Below are positions 53,341 to 62,404 of a stretch of 64,000 nucleotides of DNA, piece after piece. The first letter of the stretch is position 1. Every line of letters begins with the position of its first letter. A program made the translations under genes and the position numbers. Origin of the DNA: CAIVND01 sp035532075 (GTDB lineage: Bacteria; Actinomycetota; Acidimicrobiia; Acidimicrobiales; Bog-793); assembly GCA_035532075.1 (NCBI GenBank), contig DATKRV010000003.1:9586-73585 (forward strand), read 5' to 3'. Under the pieces are notes generated by a model. That model worked only from the letters and a program-made list of their open reading frames with translations. It searched no databases and had not been told where the DNA came from.

Positions 53341-54122
53341 GTACGCTTCGTATCGCTGGACTTCGTGCCGCAATCGGTTCGAAAGAGGTCCTCAGGGGAA
53401 TCGACCTCGAGATCTGCTCGGGTGAGATCCACGCGATCATGGGGCCAAACGGCGCTGGCAAGTCCTCGCTCGCCAATGTCCTGATGGGCAATCGCGCCTA
53501 TCTGGTGACGGAGGGATCCGTCACCCTCGACGGGGTCGATCTGCTTTCGCTGAGCACCTATGAGCGCGCCGGTGCCGGGCTGTTCCTTGCCTCGCAGAGT
53601 CCGATGGAGATTCCCGGTGTCCCCCTCCTTTCGCTGTTGCGAGAGGCGCTGCTCGCCCAGGGACGCGCCGACGAGGCCGAGGAGGAGTCATTGCTCGCGC
53701 GCCTTGACAAAGAGGCGCTCTCGATCGGTGTACCCGAGGCGATGCTCGGGCGCGCGGTCAATGTCGATGCCTCAGGTGGTGAGAAGAAGCGACTCGAGAC
53801 CCTCCAGCTCGCGATCCTCCAGCCACGGATCGCGCTCTTGGACGAACTCGACTCGGGCCTCGATGTCGATGCACTGCGCGATGTCGCGCGTCGCATCGAA
53901 CGACAGGCACACGCACCTGAACCCGGAACGATTGCCATCGGGGTCCTCGCGATCACGCACTATCGCCGCCTGCTCGACGAGCTCCATCCTGATGGGGTGC
54001 ATGTCTATGTGAACGGCAGGATCGTCAAGTCGGGCGGTCTTGAGCTCGCAGATGAACTTGAACGCGATGGTTACGCTGCCTACACCGAGGATGAGCCGGT
54101 CTCCGATTTCATCTTCCCATAG
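53337..54122 (+). CDS. sufC: Fe-S cluster assembly ATPase SufC
   Basis: ABC-type ATPase of SufBCD. It has Walker A in IMGPNGAGKSSLANVL, the ABC signature in DASGGEKKRLETLQLAIL, Walker B in IALLDELDSGLDVDAL and the H-loop ITHYRRLLDE. At 261 residues it is normal. The ATP-driven conformational change exposes the assembly site on SufB-SufD. It ends the suf run; SufS and SufU are absent from the window. Confidence 0.95.
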   Translation: MSTLRIAGLRAAIGSKEVLRGIDLEICSGEIHAIMGPNGAGKSSLANVLMGNRAYLVTEGSVTLDGVDLLSLSTYERAGAGLFLASQSPMEIPGVPLLSLLREALLAQGRADEAEEESLLARLDKEALSIGVPEAMLGRAVNVDASGGEKKRLETLQLAILQPRIALLDELDSGLDVDALRDVARRIERQAHAPEPGTIAIGVLAITHYRRLLDELHPDGVHVYVNGRIVKSGGLELADELERDGYAAYTEDEPVSDFIFP

Positions 54123-54147
54123 TCCTTTTCGGCCCTAATCTCTCGGG

Positions 54148-54555
54148 GTGATGATGCATCTCTTAGCGCCGGATCCGAACGCGCACCTTGGCACGCTGCT
54201 CAGCTTCCATCAGGTGTGGGGCTATCTCGTCATCACCGGGAACGGTCTCGCCGGGCTCTGGGCCCTCGTTGCCAACTATCGCGAGAAACTTCGTACGAGA
54301 GCACTCTGGTGGTTTACCTTCTTCGTCGAGGCGGCGATATTTGTCCAGATTGGCTCCGGACTTGGTCTTGTCGAGGGCGAACACGCGAGGCCGCTCGCGT
54401 TCCATCCGTTCTACGGGTTCTTCGCCGTCGTCGTCGTCGGGTTCCTCTTTGCCTACCGACGGCAGCTGTTCGCGCGTCGCTACCTGCTCTATGGATACGG
54501 CGGTTTGTTTTTGATGGGCATCGGAATCCGCGCGCTCATCACTGCGCACGCCTGA
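54148..54555 (+). CDS. Small four-helix membrane protein
   Basis: A 135-residue protein with four predicted membrane helices (SFHQVWGYLVITGNGLAGLW, WFTFFVEAAIFVQIGSGLGL, GFFAVVVVGFLFAY, YLLYGYGGLFLMGIGIRALI). Two of them carry His (TLLSFHQVW and RPLAFHPFYG), which might bind haem or metal, but that is speculation. It starts 25 bases after sufC, on the same strand, and is unrelated to known SUF components. Function unknown. Confidence 0.65.
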   Translation: MMMHLLAPDPNAHLGTLLSFHQVWGYLVITGNGLAGLWALVANYREKLRTRALWWFTFFVEAAIFVQIGSGLGLVEGEHARPLAFHPFYGFFAVVVVGFLFAYRRQLFARRYLLYGYGGLFLMGIGIRALITAHA

Positions 54556-54939
54556 CGACCTTCTCGGAGATGCCGCTCCCAGGTGCTGATTTTGAGTACT
54601 GGAGTACCAGGTTCCGGGAGACCCCTTTCTCGTTTCTCGCGCCTGGGAAACGCACGATTCCGATCTCTTGAGTCGTGATGAGAGGTCGCCGCCCCGATCT
54701 TCACTGACGTGTCGGCGCTCATTGCGTCGCGCGTTGAGCGATGGGCGATAATACGGCTTGCGAATGGCGATAACCGGGTAGCCTTCGTGGCCGTCCACCG
54801 GATTGCAACCGCCCCCCAACACTTCCCGCTAGTATCTGCGAAAGCCGGATGATGCCCCGGCGGGCCACAAAGCCCGAACTGCCCAGCGAGTTGGGTTGAT
54901 GGCCTCTACGCGAATGTCGACATGCGTGGAGGTCGCGTC
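54556..54939. other. Intergenic region, no supported gene
   Basis: 384 bases separating the suf cluster from the Ehr-like operon. No ORF has supporting motifs. It should contain the operon promoter; AT-rich GATAATAC near 54747 could be a -10 but no partner -35 is convincing. GGAGG at 54928-54932 is the ribosome site for the next gene. Confidence 0.4.
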
Positions 54940-55905
54940 TTGAGTCAGACACAGCTGGCAGCGCCTGTCATCCAGGCTTTGCAGGATCTCACGATCCTGT
55001 TCGGTGCCCCGTTGGTGAGCGGTGTCATCGCGCATGTCGAAGGTCGCATTCAAGGCCGTCGTGGTCCGCGAGTCTTTCAACCCTACTACGACCTAGCAAA
55101 ACTCTTTCGCAAAGAGACTGTCGTCCCCGAAGGATCGAGTTGGGTCTTCCTCGTCGGACCTATCATCGCGTTCTCCTGCTATCTCATCGTCCCGCTTCTC
55201 ATCCCGGTGCTCACAACCTATGGACTGCCCCTCGGCTACATGGGCGACATCTTGGGAGGTGGCTTCATCCTCGCCCTCGCCGGGTTCTCGGTCGCGATCG
55301 CCGGCACGGAGTCAGGTGCTCCGTACGCACAGCTTGGGGCCAGCCGGGCGATGACCTTCGGCGCGCTCATCGAGCCGACGATCCTCTTCGTCGTCTTTGC
55401 CGTTGGGATCATCACAGCAACCGACCTTCCCTATGCGCTCGCTGCGACCGTGCGTTCCTCGACGGGCGAGATTGTCCGCCCGGCGCACATTCTCGCGGCG
55501 ATCGCTTTCTTTCTTGTGGTACTCGCCGATACCGGCAGGATCCCGGTCGAGACGCACTCGGGAACCTTGGAGTTCGGAATGATCGATGAGGGTCGGACCC
55601 TCGAGCACTCGGGCGCGCCGTTCGCATTGCTCAGGTGGGGATCGACGATGAAGCAGCTGATCCTCTACACGATCCTCATCGATGTCTTCGTCGCGCCGTG
55701 GGGCCTTGCCACAGATCGGCGACCAGCTTCAGTCGTCCTTGCCATTCCATCTCTTCTCGGGAAGGCCATGGTTGTCGGCTGCATATTCGCGATTATCGAC
55801 AACTCCTTCTCGAAGTTGCGTCTGTTCAAGATCACCGAGTTCCTCGCCGCGGCGTTCCTTCTTGCCGTACTCGCCGTACTCGTCTTCTACCTGGGGGGTG
55901 GCTGA
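54940..55905 (+). CDS. HyfC/NuoH-like membrane subunit of Ehr-like complex
   Basis: An eight-helix membrane protein homologous to NuoH (ND1), the subunit joining membrane and soluble arms and lining the quinone or proton path. It has the conserved loop VEGRIQGRRGPRVFQPYYD then LAKLFRKETVVPEG, and the second loop IPVETHSGTLEFGMIDEG then RTLEHSG, both typical of group 4 hydrogenase subunits. The TTG at 54940 is 7 bases after GGAGG, preferred over the ATG at 54922. First gene of a run of eight overlapping or closely spaced genes. Confidence 0.85.
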   Translation: MSQTQLAAPVIQALQDLTILFGAPLVSGVIAHVEGRIQGRRGPRVFQPYYDLAKLFRKETVVPEGSSWVFLVGPIIAFSCYLIVPLLIPVLTTYGLPLGYMGDILGGGFILALAGFSVAIAGTESGAPYAQLGASRAMTFGALIEPTILFVVFAVGIITATDLPYALAATVRSSTGEIVRPAHILAAIAFFLVVLADTGRIPVETHSGTLEFGMIDEGRTLEHSGAPFALLRWGSTMKQLILYTILIDVFVAPWGLATDRRPASVVLAIPSLLGKAMVVGCIFAIIDNSFSKLRLFKITEFLAAAFLLAVLAVLVFYLGGG

Positions 55906-56573
55906 TGCCGCACGCCGCACCTTCCACCTTCACGGGTGCCGTAGACGTCATCGCCGTGCTCGTCTTGCTGACGGAGTTCGCGATGCTGCGCGCCCCGATG
56001 CTGCGTTCACAGGTACGCCTCTACGCGTTCCAGTCACTCGTTGTTACCGCGCTCGCAATCGTCGTCGCGGCGACCCGTCACATCGACGAGATCTATGTCC
56101 TCGCGGCGCTGTCGTTCATCTTGAAGGTCATCATCGTGCCGCGAATCGTGCTCCGTCTGCTTTCGCGCGCCGAGGTCAGTCTCGCCGGCAGCTCGGCCTT
56201 CAGCGTCGCCACGATGACATTGATCGCGATCGTGATGTCGGTCTTCGCGTTCTTCTCGGTCGGCGCACTGCACCTGCAGTCCACAGCGCTCCCATCGGCG
56301 GCTCTCGCGATCTCCGTCGCGGTGGTGCTCGTCGCGTTCGTGCTCATCATCTTGCGTTCCGACGTCGTCTCCCAGGCGATCGGATTCTTCTCGCTCGAGA
56401 ACGGTGTCTCAGTCGCAAGCCTTGTCGTGGCCTCCGGGCTCCCCCTTATCGTCGATGTCGCGTTCCTGTTCGATCTCCTCGTCGCGGTCGTCGTCTTCGG
56501 CGTGTTGATGCGGATCCACCACGGCCGCACGAAAACACTGTCCACTGACTCGCTCGATCGGCTGAAGGGCTAG
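55905..56573 (+). CDS. HyfE/NuoK-like membrane subunit
   Basis: About seven hydrophobic helices in 222 residues, matching HyfE, a hydrogenase-4 subunit related to NuoK but longer. Membrane Glu and Asp residues occur in FSLENGVSVASLVV and VLVLLTEFAML. The ATG overlaps the preceding stop (TGATG). An ORF in the same frame extends back to 55635 but lies within the previous gene and is not used. Probably part of a proton or ion channel. Confidence 0.82.
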   Translation: MPHAAPSTFTGAVDVIAVLVLLTEFAMLRAPMLRSQVRLYAFQSLVVTALAIVVAATRHIDEIYVLAALSFILKVIIVPRIVLRLLSRAEVSLAGSSAFSVATMTLIAIVMSVFAFFSVGALHLQSTALPSAALAISVAVVLVAFVLIILRSDVVSQAIGFFSLENGVSVASLVVASGLPLIVDVAFLFDLLVAVVVFGVLMRIHHGRTKTLSTDSLDRLKG

Positions 56574-56577
56574 CGCG

Positions 56578-58050
56578 ATGAACCACGTGCTGCTTGCCAT
56601 CGTGATTGTTCCCGTCGTCACGTCGATCGCCACCTGGTGGACCCCTCCAGCGATCTCGAAGGTAGTCACGATCGGTTCGGGGATCGCACTGTTCCTCCTC
56701 GCGCTGGCCCTCATTCCGAGTGCGACCGCTCACAGCTACCTCGCTGTTGGGTCGGTGCTTCGGGTCGATGCGCTCTCAGTCGTCTTCCTGGTGCCGACAA
56801 CGTTTCTCTACGCGACGACATCGATTTTCGCGGCGGGCTACCTCCACCTTCCAGAGGGCGAGGCTGGACGGCGCTATGCGCGACGTTTTTTCGTGGGACT
56901 TAACGTCTTCTGCTGGTCGATGGCCGTCGCACCGCTCGTGAATGGGTTGGCGCTGTTGTGGGTGATGATCGAGGTGACGACCGTCATCTCTGCGCTGTTA
57001 GTCGCGATTGACGATACCGACGGTGCGACCGAGGCGGCTTGGAAGTACGTCATCCTCGCGTCGCTCGGGCTTGGCATCGCGCTCTTCGCGACGATCATCA
57101 TGTACTACGCGGGAACCCGCTTCTTCGGTTCCTCTTACGACCCCTCCTACAACAAGCTCCTCTCGGGCGCACACGCCTTCCCGAAGGACGTCGTCCGGCT
57201 CGCGGACGTGCTCGCGGTACTTGGCTTTGGAACGAAGATGGGGCTCGTCCCGGTCCACACGTGGCTACCCGATGCACATTCCGAGGCGCCGACACCGATC
57301 TCAGCACTGCTATCGGGGGCGCTGCTCGCGACAAGCTTTTATGCCATCCTTCGTTTCTTCCAGGTGAGTGTGCGTTGCCTCGGGCCGGCCTTTCCGAGGA
57401 ACGTGCTGTTGATCTTCGGACTCGCTTCACTCGTTCTAGCTGCGTTTTACCTGCTCAGCCAACGCGACCTGAAGCGATTGCTTGCCTATTCGAGCGTCGA
57501 GCACATGGGGATCCTCGCGATCGGGATGAGCTTTTCCGCTCCGCTTGCGATCGTCGGCGTGCTGCTGCACGTCATCGCGCACGGCGCGGCGAAGGGCACG
57601 GCGTTCTTCGGGGCGGGCTCGGTCGCCCGCAAGTTCAAGTCGAAGGACATGGCTCGAATACGCGGCGGTGTGGGACTGTTGCCCTGGAGCGGCCCAATGC
57701 TCGTCCTCGCGGTGCTCGCCCTCTCCGCGATGCCGCCGTTTGGGATCTTCCGGAGCGAATTCCTCATCGTCGCCGGCGGGCTCTCGGATCCACGCGATGC
57801 CATCGCCGCAGTGCTCGTCGTGTTCGTCACCGTTGCGTTTTTTGGCCTGTCGTGGTTCACGACGAAGACGATGCTCTCTCCCGTGCCCGAGCGGGAGAGG
57901 CTGCGACTCGGACGCGGCGAGACGAGCTGGCTCATCGTCGTCGCGATGGCGGTCGGACTCGTCGGACTCGTCATTCTCGGCGTTCACGTGCCCGGACAGC
58001 TGAACGAACTCCTCCAGCACGCCGCGAGCCAGCTCGAGGTGGCGCGATGA
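56578..58050 (+). CDS. HyfF/NuoN-like antiporter subunit
   Basis: Mrp-type antiporter family, about 14 helices, 490 residues. Key membrane charges of the family are present: Glu in LLWVMIEVTTVISAL, Lys in GFGTKMGLVPVHTWLPDAHS, and Lys in AHGAAKGTAFFG. A further Lys and Asp (SQRDLKRLLAYSSVEHMG) are conserved. This subunit should carry ion translocation. The gene's stop overlaps the next start by 4 bases. Confidence 0.88.
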   Translation: MNHVLLAIVIVPVVTSIATWWTPPAISKVVTIGSGIALFLLALALIPSATAHSYLAVGSVLRVDALSVVFLVPTTFLYATTSIFAAGYLHLPEGEAGRRYARRFFVGLNVFCWSMAVAPLVNGLALLWVMIEVTTVISALLVAIDDTDGATEAAWKYVILASLGLGIALFATIIMYYAGTRFFGSSYDPSYNKLLSGAHAFPKDVVRLADVLAVLGFGTKMGLVPVHTWLPDAHSEAPTPISALLSGALLATSFYAILRFFQVSVRCLGPAFPRNVLLIFGLASLVLAAFYLLSQRDLKRLLAYSSVEHMGILAIGMSFSAPLAIVGVLLHVIAHGAAKGTAFFGAGSVARKFKSKDMARIRGGVGLLPWSGPMLVLAVLALSAMPPFGIFRSEFLIVAGGLSDPRDAIAAVLVVFVTVAFFGLSWFTTKTMLSPVPERERLRLGRGETSWLIVVAMAVGLVGLVILGVHVPGQLNELLQHAASQLEVAR

Positions 58051-59549
58051 CTATGGATGGGGCCGCGGTCGAGGTGAGGCCCGAGCTGTTCGCGACCGAG
58101 GTGGCAGGCATACTGGGCAGCACACACCGACTCGCCGCGCTGTTCGCGATGCCACAGGCGCGTTGCGTCCGTCTCGTTGCCGTCCTCGCCGGACAGGGGC
58201 GGCTTATGGTGATTGCGGCAACACTTGCCGAGGGGACGACCTCGTATCCGTCGGTCACCGCGCTCGTGCCCGGTGCCGACTGGTATGAACGGGAGATCCA
58301 CGATCTCTATGGGATCGAGGCGATCGGCCATCCGGACCTCGATCCGCTCGTTCTCCCTCTCTCACCCGGCTCGATCCGGCCGCGACCGGGATCGGGTGAC
58401 CAGGTCGATCGACTCGTGCCCGACAGTGCACCGCTGCCAGCACTTGTGAGCGGCGAGGGCATGTTCACGATTTCCTATGGACCCGTGAGGTCGGGGGTCT
58501 TCGAGGCGATCGAGTACGTCATCGAGACTCCGGGGGAGGACTTCCCCCGTATCCAGACGCGTCCGCACTACAAGCACCGCGGGGTCGAGTTCGGCTTTGT
58601 CGGCCGAAGCGTCGAGGATGGTGTCTTGCTCGCCGAGAGGGTCGAGGGCGTCGCGACGATCGCGCATGCCACCGCGTATTGCGAGGCGATCGAACGCATC
58701 TCGGGAGCCGAACCTCCACCCGCTGGTCAATTCGTCCGGGTTCTCCACGCGGAACTCGAGCGCATCGCCAATCACCTCGATTCGACGATCCGCCACACGG
58801 AGGCGGCTGGGCAGGCAGTCGCCTTCGCGCGGCTCACGCTCCACAAGGAGCGCCTCATGCGACTCCGGGCAAAGCTGTGCGGCAATCGTTTCGGTCGTTG
58901 CGTCGTCGTTCCCGGCGGCGTCTGCGGAGCACCGTTGATCGAAGGGGTCGAGATCCTCGCCTCGGTCGACCACCTCGAGCGAGATATCCGTGCCGATCTG
59001 AAGCTGTTGATGGCAACGCCGTCATTCCTCGACCGTTTGCGCGACACCGGGATACTGCCACCTTCGATCCTCGCGGTTCGCGGGGCCCTCGGTCCGCTCG
59101 CGCGTGGCTCTGGCATCGAAGAGGACGTGCGACGCTCACGACCCTACGGCGGTTACCGGAATCTCGGCTTTAGCTCGGCAAGCGGCGTGGAGGGTGACGC
59201 GCTTGCCCGCCAACTCGTCCGCAATGACGAGATCTGGGGGAGTTTCCACCTCATTCGCCAGGCACTTGACGAGCTGGACCACCTGGCAGGGGTCGCGTGG
59301 TCTGCTCCCATGAGGACAGTGGCAACGGGGACATTGAGCGGAGAGGCGTTCGGGTGGGCGGAGGCGCCGCAGGGGGAGGTTCTCTATCTTGTACGCGTCG
59401 AGGACGGAGTGCTCACCCGGGTGAAACAACGTTCCGCCTCGTTTCACAACCTGGCGCTGTTCACCGCGGCCTTCCCGAAGGACATCACCACCGACTTTGC
59501 CTTCATCGAAGCGAGCTTCGGACTTTCGATTGCGGGAGCGGCCGGCTGA
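58047..59549 (+). CDS. HyfG-like large subunit (NuoC-NuoD fusion) without NiFe cysteines
   Basis: The N-terminal 170 residues are NuoC-like (DWYEREIHDLYGIEAIGHPD). The rest is NuoD/hydrogenase-large-subunit-like, with HYKHRGVEFGF and AHATAYCEAIERISG. In NiFe enzymes the first metal motif is ERVCGIC; here it reads ERVEGVAT, so both Cys are gone. The C-terminal DPCxxC motif is replaced by FGLSIAGAAG. It therefore cannot bind a NiFe centre, as in complex I and Ehr complexes. The real ATG is at 58047; a frame open back to 57039 overlaps HyfF. Confidence 0.87.
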   Translation: MTMDGAAVEVRPELFATEVAGILGSTHRLAALFAMPQARCVRLVAVLAGQGRLMVIAATLAEGTTSYPSVTALVPGADWYEREIHDLYGIEAIGHPDLDPLVLPLSPGSIRPRPGSGDQVDRLVPDSAPLPALVSGEGMFTISYGPVRSGVFEAIEYVIETPGEDFPRIQTRPHYKHRGVEFGFVGRSVEDGVLLAERVEGVATIAHATAYCEAIERISGAEPPPAGQFVRVLHAELERIANHLDSTIRHTEAAGQAVAFARLTLHKERLMRLRAKLCGNRFGRCVVVPGGVCGAPLIEGVEILASVDHLERDIRADLKLLMATPSFLDRLRDTGILPPSILAVRGALGPLARGSGIEEDVRRSRPYGGYRNLGFSSASGVEGDALARQLVRNDEIWGSFHLIRQALDELDHLAGVAWSAPMRTVATGTLSGEAFGWAEAPQGEVLYLVRVEDGVLTRVKQRSASFHNLALFTAAFPKDITTDFAFIEASFGLSIAGAAG

Positions 59550-60367
59550 TGCCGTGGATGACGCGGGGTATCCGCGAGGGAATCGTCACGAGCCGATATC
59601 CACATCGGCCAGACGGATACGGACCGCTCTTTCGAGCCACCGTGTCGGTGTCTGGCGGCGAAGACGTCGCGCGGCTCGACGCACCTGAGGCAGTAGCCGT
59701 CGCGCAGCTGTGCCCGACCGGCGCAATCAAAACAGAGGGAGGGATCCGGGTGGACCGCGGCCTTTGCGTCGCCTGCGGTCGTTGTGTCGCGGCTCGACCG
59801 GAGATGTTTTCCTTTGATGCCGATTTCGAGGTTGCCGCACTCCGTCGGGATCTGCTTGTCGTCTCGCGTCACGAGGAGGGGCAAAACGATCTCGCTGAAC
59901 TGCGCGAGGGACTCGCGAGACGCGTCCGCGCGCTTCGCCGTTCGATCCATATCCGACACATCGACTGCGGTTCCGATGGATCTGAGGAGTGGGAGATCGC
60001 GGCGCTCACCAATCCCTTCTACGACGTGCAGCGCCTTGGGATCTTCTTCACCGCGAGCCCTCGTCATGCTGATCTCCTTCTCGTCACGGGGGCCGGAGCG
60101 ACCGGGATGCTCGGCGCACTCCATCGCACCTTTGACGCGATGCCGACGCCGAAACTGATCATCGCCATCGGGAGCGAGACGGCGAGCGGCGGTCTGCTTG
60201 CGCGGAGCTACGCCACGCGAGGTGGTATTGCCGATGATATCTCCGTCGATGTCTTCGTTCCGGGTTCGCCGCCGAGTCCCTTCGCGATTTTGCACGGAAT
60301 TTTGCTCGCGATCGGTCTTATGCCCGTCCGTGGCAGCGATGCGACCCAAGCTGAGAGGTCATCGTGA
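59549..60367 (+). CDS. Ferredoxin-NuoB/HyfI-like fusion lacking the N2 cluster cysteines
   Basis: 272 residues. The N-terminal ferredoxin domain has LCPTGAI and GLCVACGRCVAARPEM: one CP plus one CxxCxxC, with the last CP changed to RP and the first CxxCxxC missing, so ligands remain for a single [4Fe-4S] cluster. The C-terminal NuoB-like domain has HIDCGSDGSEEWEIAALTN (family: DAGSCNGCE), IIAIGSETA (family: GxCA) and VPGSPPSP (family: PGCPP). All four proximal-cluster Cys are replaced. The ATG overlaps the previous stop; an ORF back to 59297 is a shadow. Confidence 0.83.
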   Translation: MPWMTRGIREGIVTSRYPHRPDGYGPLFRATVSVSGGEDVARLDAPEAVAVAQLCPTGAIKTEGGIRVDRGLCVACGRCVAARPEMFSFDADFEVAALRRDLLVVSRHEEGQNDLAELREGLARRVRALRRSIHIRHIDCGSDGSEEWEIAALTNPFYDVQRLGIFFTASPRHADLLLVTGAGATGMLGALHRTFDAMPTPKLIIAIGSETASGGLLARSYATRGGIADDISVDVFVPGSPPSPFAILHGILLAIGLMPVRGSDATQAERSS

Positions 60368-62388
60368 ACGCGGCGCTCCTCGTCGCGGCTTTTGGCTGTT
60401 TTTGCGCGGGTGCGCTCGCGGACATCGTCCTTGTGAGTGCCAATCGCGCCCTTCGTCCGCTGCCGTACGGACTCGCGTTCGTCGGATCGGGACTGTGTCT
60501 TGCGGTTGGCATTCACGTCATCGCGGATGGAGCGCAGATGTACTCGCTCGGATCCCTGCTCGGCATTGGGACGACGACGGTCCGCCTCGACGATCTGGCG
60601 GGACTGTTCCTCACCCTGTTATTCGCGATCGGGGTCGCGGTGTCGGCATGTTCGATTACTTGGATCCGACGGGAAGAGAGTCCGCGTCGGCGTGGTCTCG
60701 GGGCGGCTTATTGCACGCTGCTTGCTTCGGTCGCGGCGATCCTTCTCGCCGCGGACGCGTTCACGTTCCTGTTTTCCTGGGAGATGCTCACCCTCTCGTT
60801 CTACGTGCTTGCCGGAGTGAACCGGGCCAACCGGCGCGAGGCACACGCGGCATGGCTGACGCTCGTCACCGGCAAGGTGAGCGGCGCGTGCCTCCTCTTT
60901 GGCTTTCTGCTCCTCGTCGGTCGAAGTGGGAGCTTTCTGCTCAGCGCCTGGCACGGTGTGGCGCCCGGGACGGTGCATGACATCGCCTACGCGCTGATCG
61001 TCGTTGGCTTATCGACCAAGCTCGGCGTTGTGCCGTTGCAGGCGTGGATGCCGGTCGGCTACTCGGCAGCGCCTGGACCGACACGTGCCGCGATGGCGGG
61101 CATCGCGGCGAACGTCGGCGTCTATGGCCTGTGGCGCATCCTGTCGATCCTTGGACGCCCTCCGGTCTGGCTCGCCATCGCCGTGCTGTTGACCGGTGGC
61201 ATCACCGCGCTGTTGGGCATTGCGTTCGCGGGAGTGCAACAGCGCCTATCGCGCGTTATCGCCTACTCGAGCATCGAGAACGCCGGCATCATCATTACCG
61301 CCTTCGGTGTCGCGCTCGCCGGCGCGGTCACTTCGAACGCGACGCTCGAGGCGGCGGGACTGCTCGCGGCGAGTCTCCACGCTGTCGCGCACGCGATCTC
61401 GAAGTCCGTGCTGTTTGCCGCTTCGGCGAACGTCGCGCAGGCGGTCGGGAGCGACGATCTTGAACGACTTCGCGGGATCGGGCGCTCCCTTCCCCTATCG
61501 GGATGGACCTTTGGCGCGGGTGCATTGACGCTCGCCGGTCTGCCCCCGACGGTCGGATTCGTCTCCGAGTGGTTCGTCCTCGAAGCCCTGATGCAACAGT
61601 TTCGCCTGCCGGGCCTCGCACTTCGTCTCGCGATGGCTGGTGCAGGCGCGCTCATCGCACTCACCTCCGGACTCGCGGCACTCGCCTTTGTGCGGATCCT
61701 TGGCCTCGTCTTTCTTGGACCTCCGATGCCCGAGGTCGACCGTCGTTCGGAGAGAGGATTCTTCGGTCGTGCTGGCCTCGTCTCCCTCGGCACGAGCTGT
61801 TTCGCGCTCGCCGCGATCTCCCCACTTGAGATCCGTTTCCTTGCTCGCGGACTATCGCCAGTGGTCTCAAAGACTCTGGTCGAGCATGCACTCAAGTCGC
61901 CGTGGGTTCTCCAGCCGACCTATGCCGGATTCTCGATCCTTTCGCCCTCATGGCTCTCCGTCGTGATGCCAATCCTCTTCGCAGTGGTAACGGTCGCGGC
62001 CGTCGCGGTCTCTCGCGGACGCTATTTCAAGATTCGTCGTGCCCCGGCCTGGCACTCTGCGACCTCTGGAGTGCACGGTCCGTCGAACTACACCGCGTTC
62101 GGTTTCGCGAATCCGCTCCGTCATGTGCTCGCGAACATTCTTGGCACGCGGCGAGAGGCGATACTCCTCGAAACCGTTGCGGACAATACGAGAGGTCGGG
62201 GACGCGTCGAGTACACGACGAGCATCGTCGAGCCAGTCGAGGCCTACCTCTATCGACCGATCCGGATCGGAGCGCTGGCACTCGCGCGGCTTGTAAAATC
62301 TCTCCAGTCTGGACGTCTCGAAGCATACGTTGCCTACATGCTCTTCGCGCTTGTAGTCGCGCTCGCGGTCACCGCGGGACTTCGATGA
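60364..62388 (+). CDS. HyfB/NuoL-like antiporter subunit
   Basis: A second Mrp-type membrane subunit, 674 residues and about 16 helices. Conserved charges are LFSWEMLTLSFYVLAG (Glu), LSTKLGVVPLQAWMPVGY (Lys) and AHAISKSVLFAASAN (Lys). A C-terminal about 100-residue tail (RVEYTTSIVEPVEAYLYRPI) resembles the HyfB end. GTG start overlapping the preceding stop by 4 bases. With the HyfF-like protein it gives the complex two ion-pumping modules. Confidence 0.87.
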   Translation: MNAALLVAAFGCFCAGALADIVLVSANRALRPLPYGLAFVGSGLCLAVGIHVIADGAQMYSLGSLLGIGTTTVRLDDLAGLFLTLLFAIGVAVSACSITWIRREESPRRRGLGAAYCTLLASVAAILLAADAFTFLFSWEMLTLSFYVLAGVNRANRREAHAAWLTLVTGKVSGACLLFGFLLLVGRSGSFLLSAWHGVAPGTVHDIAYALIVVGLSTKLGVVPLQAWMPVGYSAAPGPTRAAMAGIAANVGVYGLWRILSILGRPPVWLAIAVLLTGGITALLGIAFAGVQQRLSRVIAYSSIENAGIIITAFGVALAGAVTSNATLEAAGLLAASLHAVAHAISKSVLFAASANVAQAVGSDDLERLRGIGRSLPLSGWTFGAGALTLAGLPPTVGFVSEWFVLEALMQQFRLPGLALRLAMAGAGALIALTSGLAALAFVRILGLVFLGPPMPEVDRRSERGFFGRAGLVSLGTSCFALAAISPLEIRFLARGLSPVVSKTLVEHALKSPWVLQPTYAGFSILSPSWLSVVMPILFAVVTVAAVAVSRGRYFKIRRAPAWHSATSGVHGPSNYTAFGFANPLRHVLANILGTRREAILLETVADNTRGRGRVEYTTSIVEPVEAYLYRPIRIGALALARLVKSLQSGRLEAYVAYMLFALVVALAVTAGLR

Positions 62389-62404
62389 GGGAGGGAGGTC
62401 CGAC

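Noticed and set aside
55635..55904. N-terminal extension of the HyfE-like gene
   Set aside because: Hydrophilic, Arg/Ser-rich sequence within the HyfC-like gene; HyfE hydrophobic helices start only after 55905.
57039..58046. Upstream extension of the large-subunit reading frame by 336 codons
   Set aside because: It lies wholly inside the HyfF-like gene in another frame, and its translation is Arg/Ala-rich without motifs; the ATG at 58047 starts the recognisable NuoC-like domain.
59297..59548. N-terminal extension of the ferredoxin-NuoB fusion
   Set aside because: Overlaps the conserved end of the large subunit; the ATG at 59549 overlaps the stop as in the rest of the operon.
58047..60367. 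Functional NiFe hydrogenase or formate hydrogenlyase
   Set aside because: The cysteines required for NiFe and the proximal cluster are absent, and no Hyp maturation or formate dehydrogenase genes are nearby.
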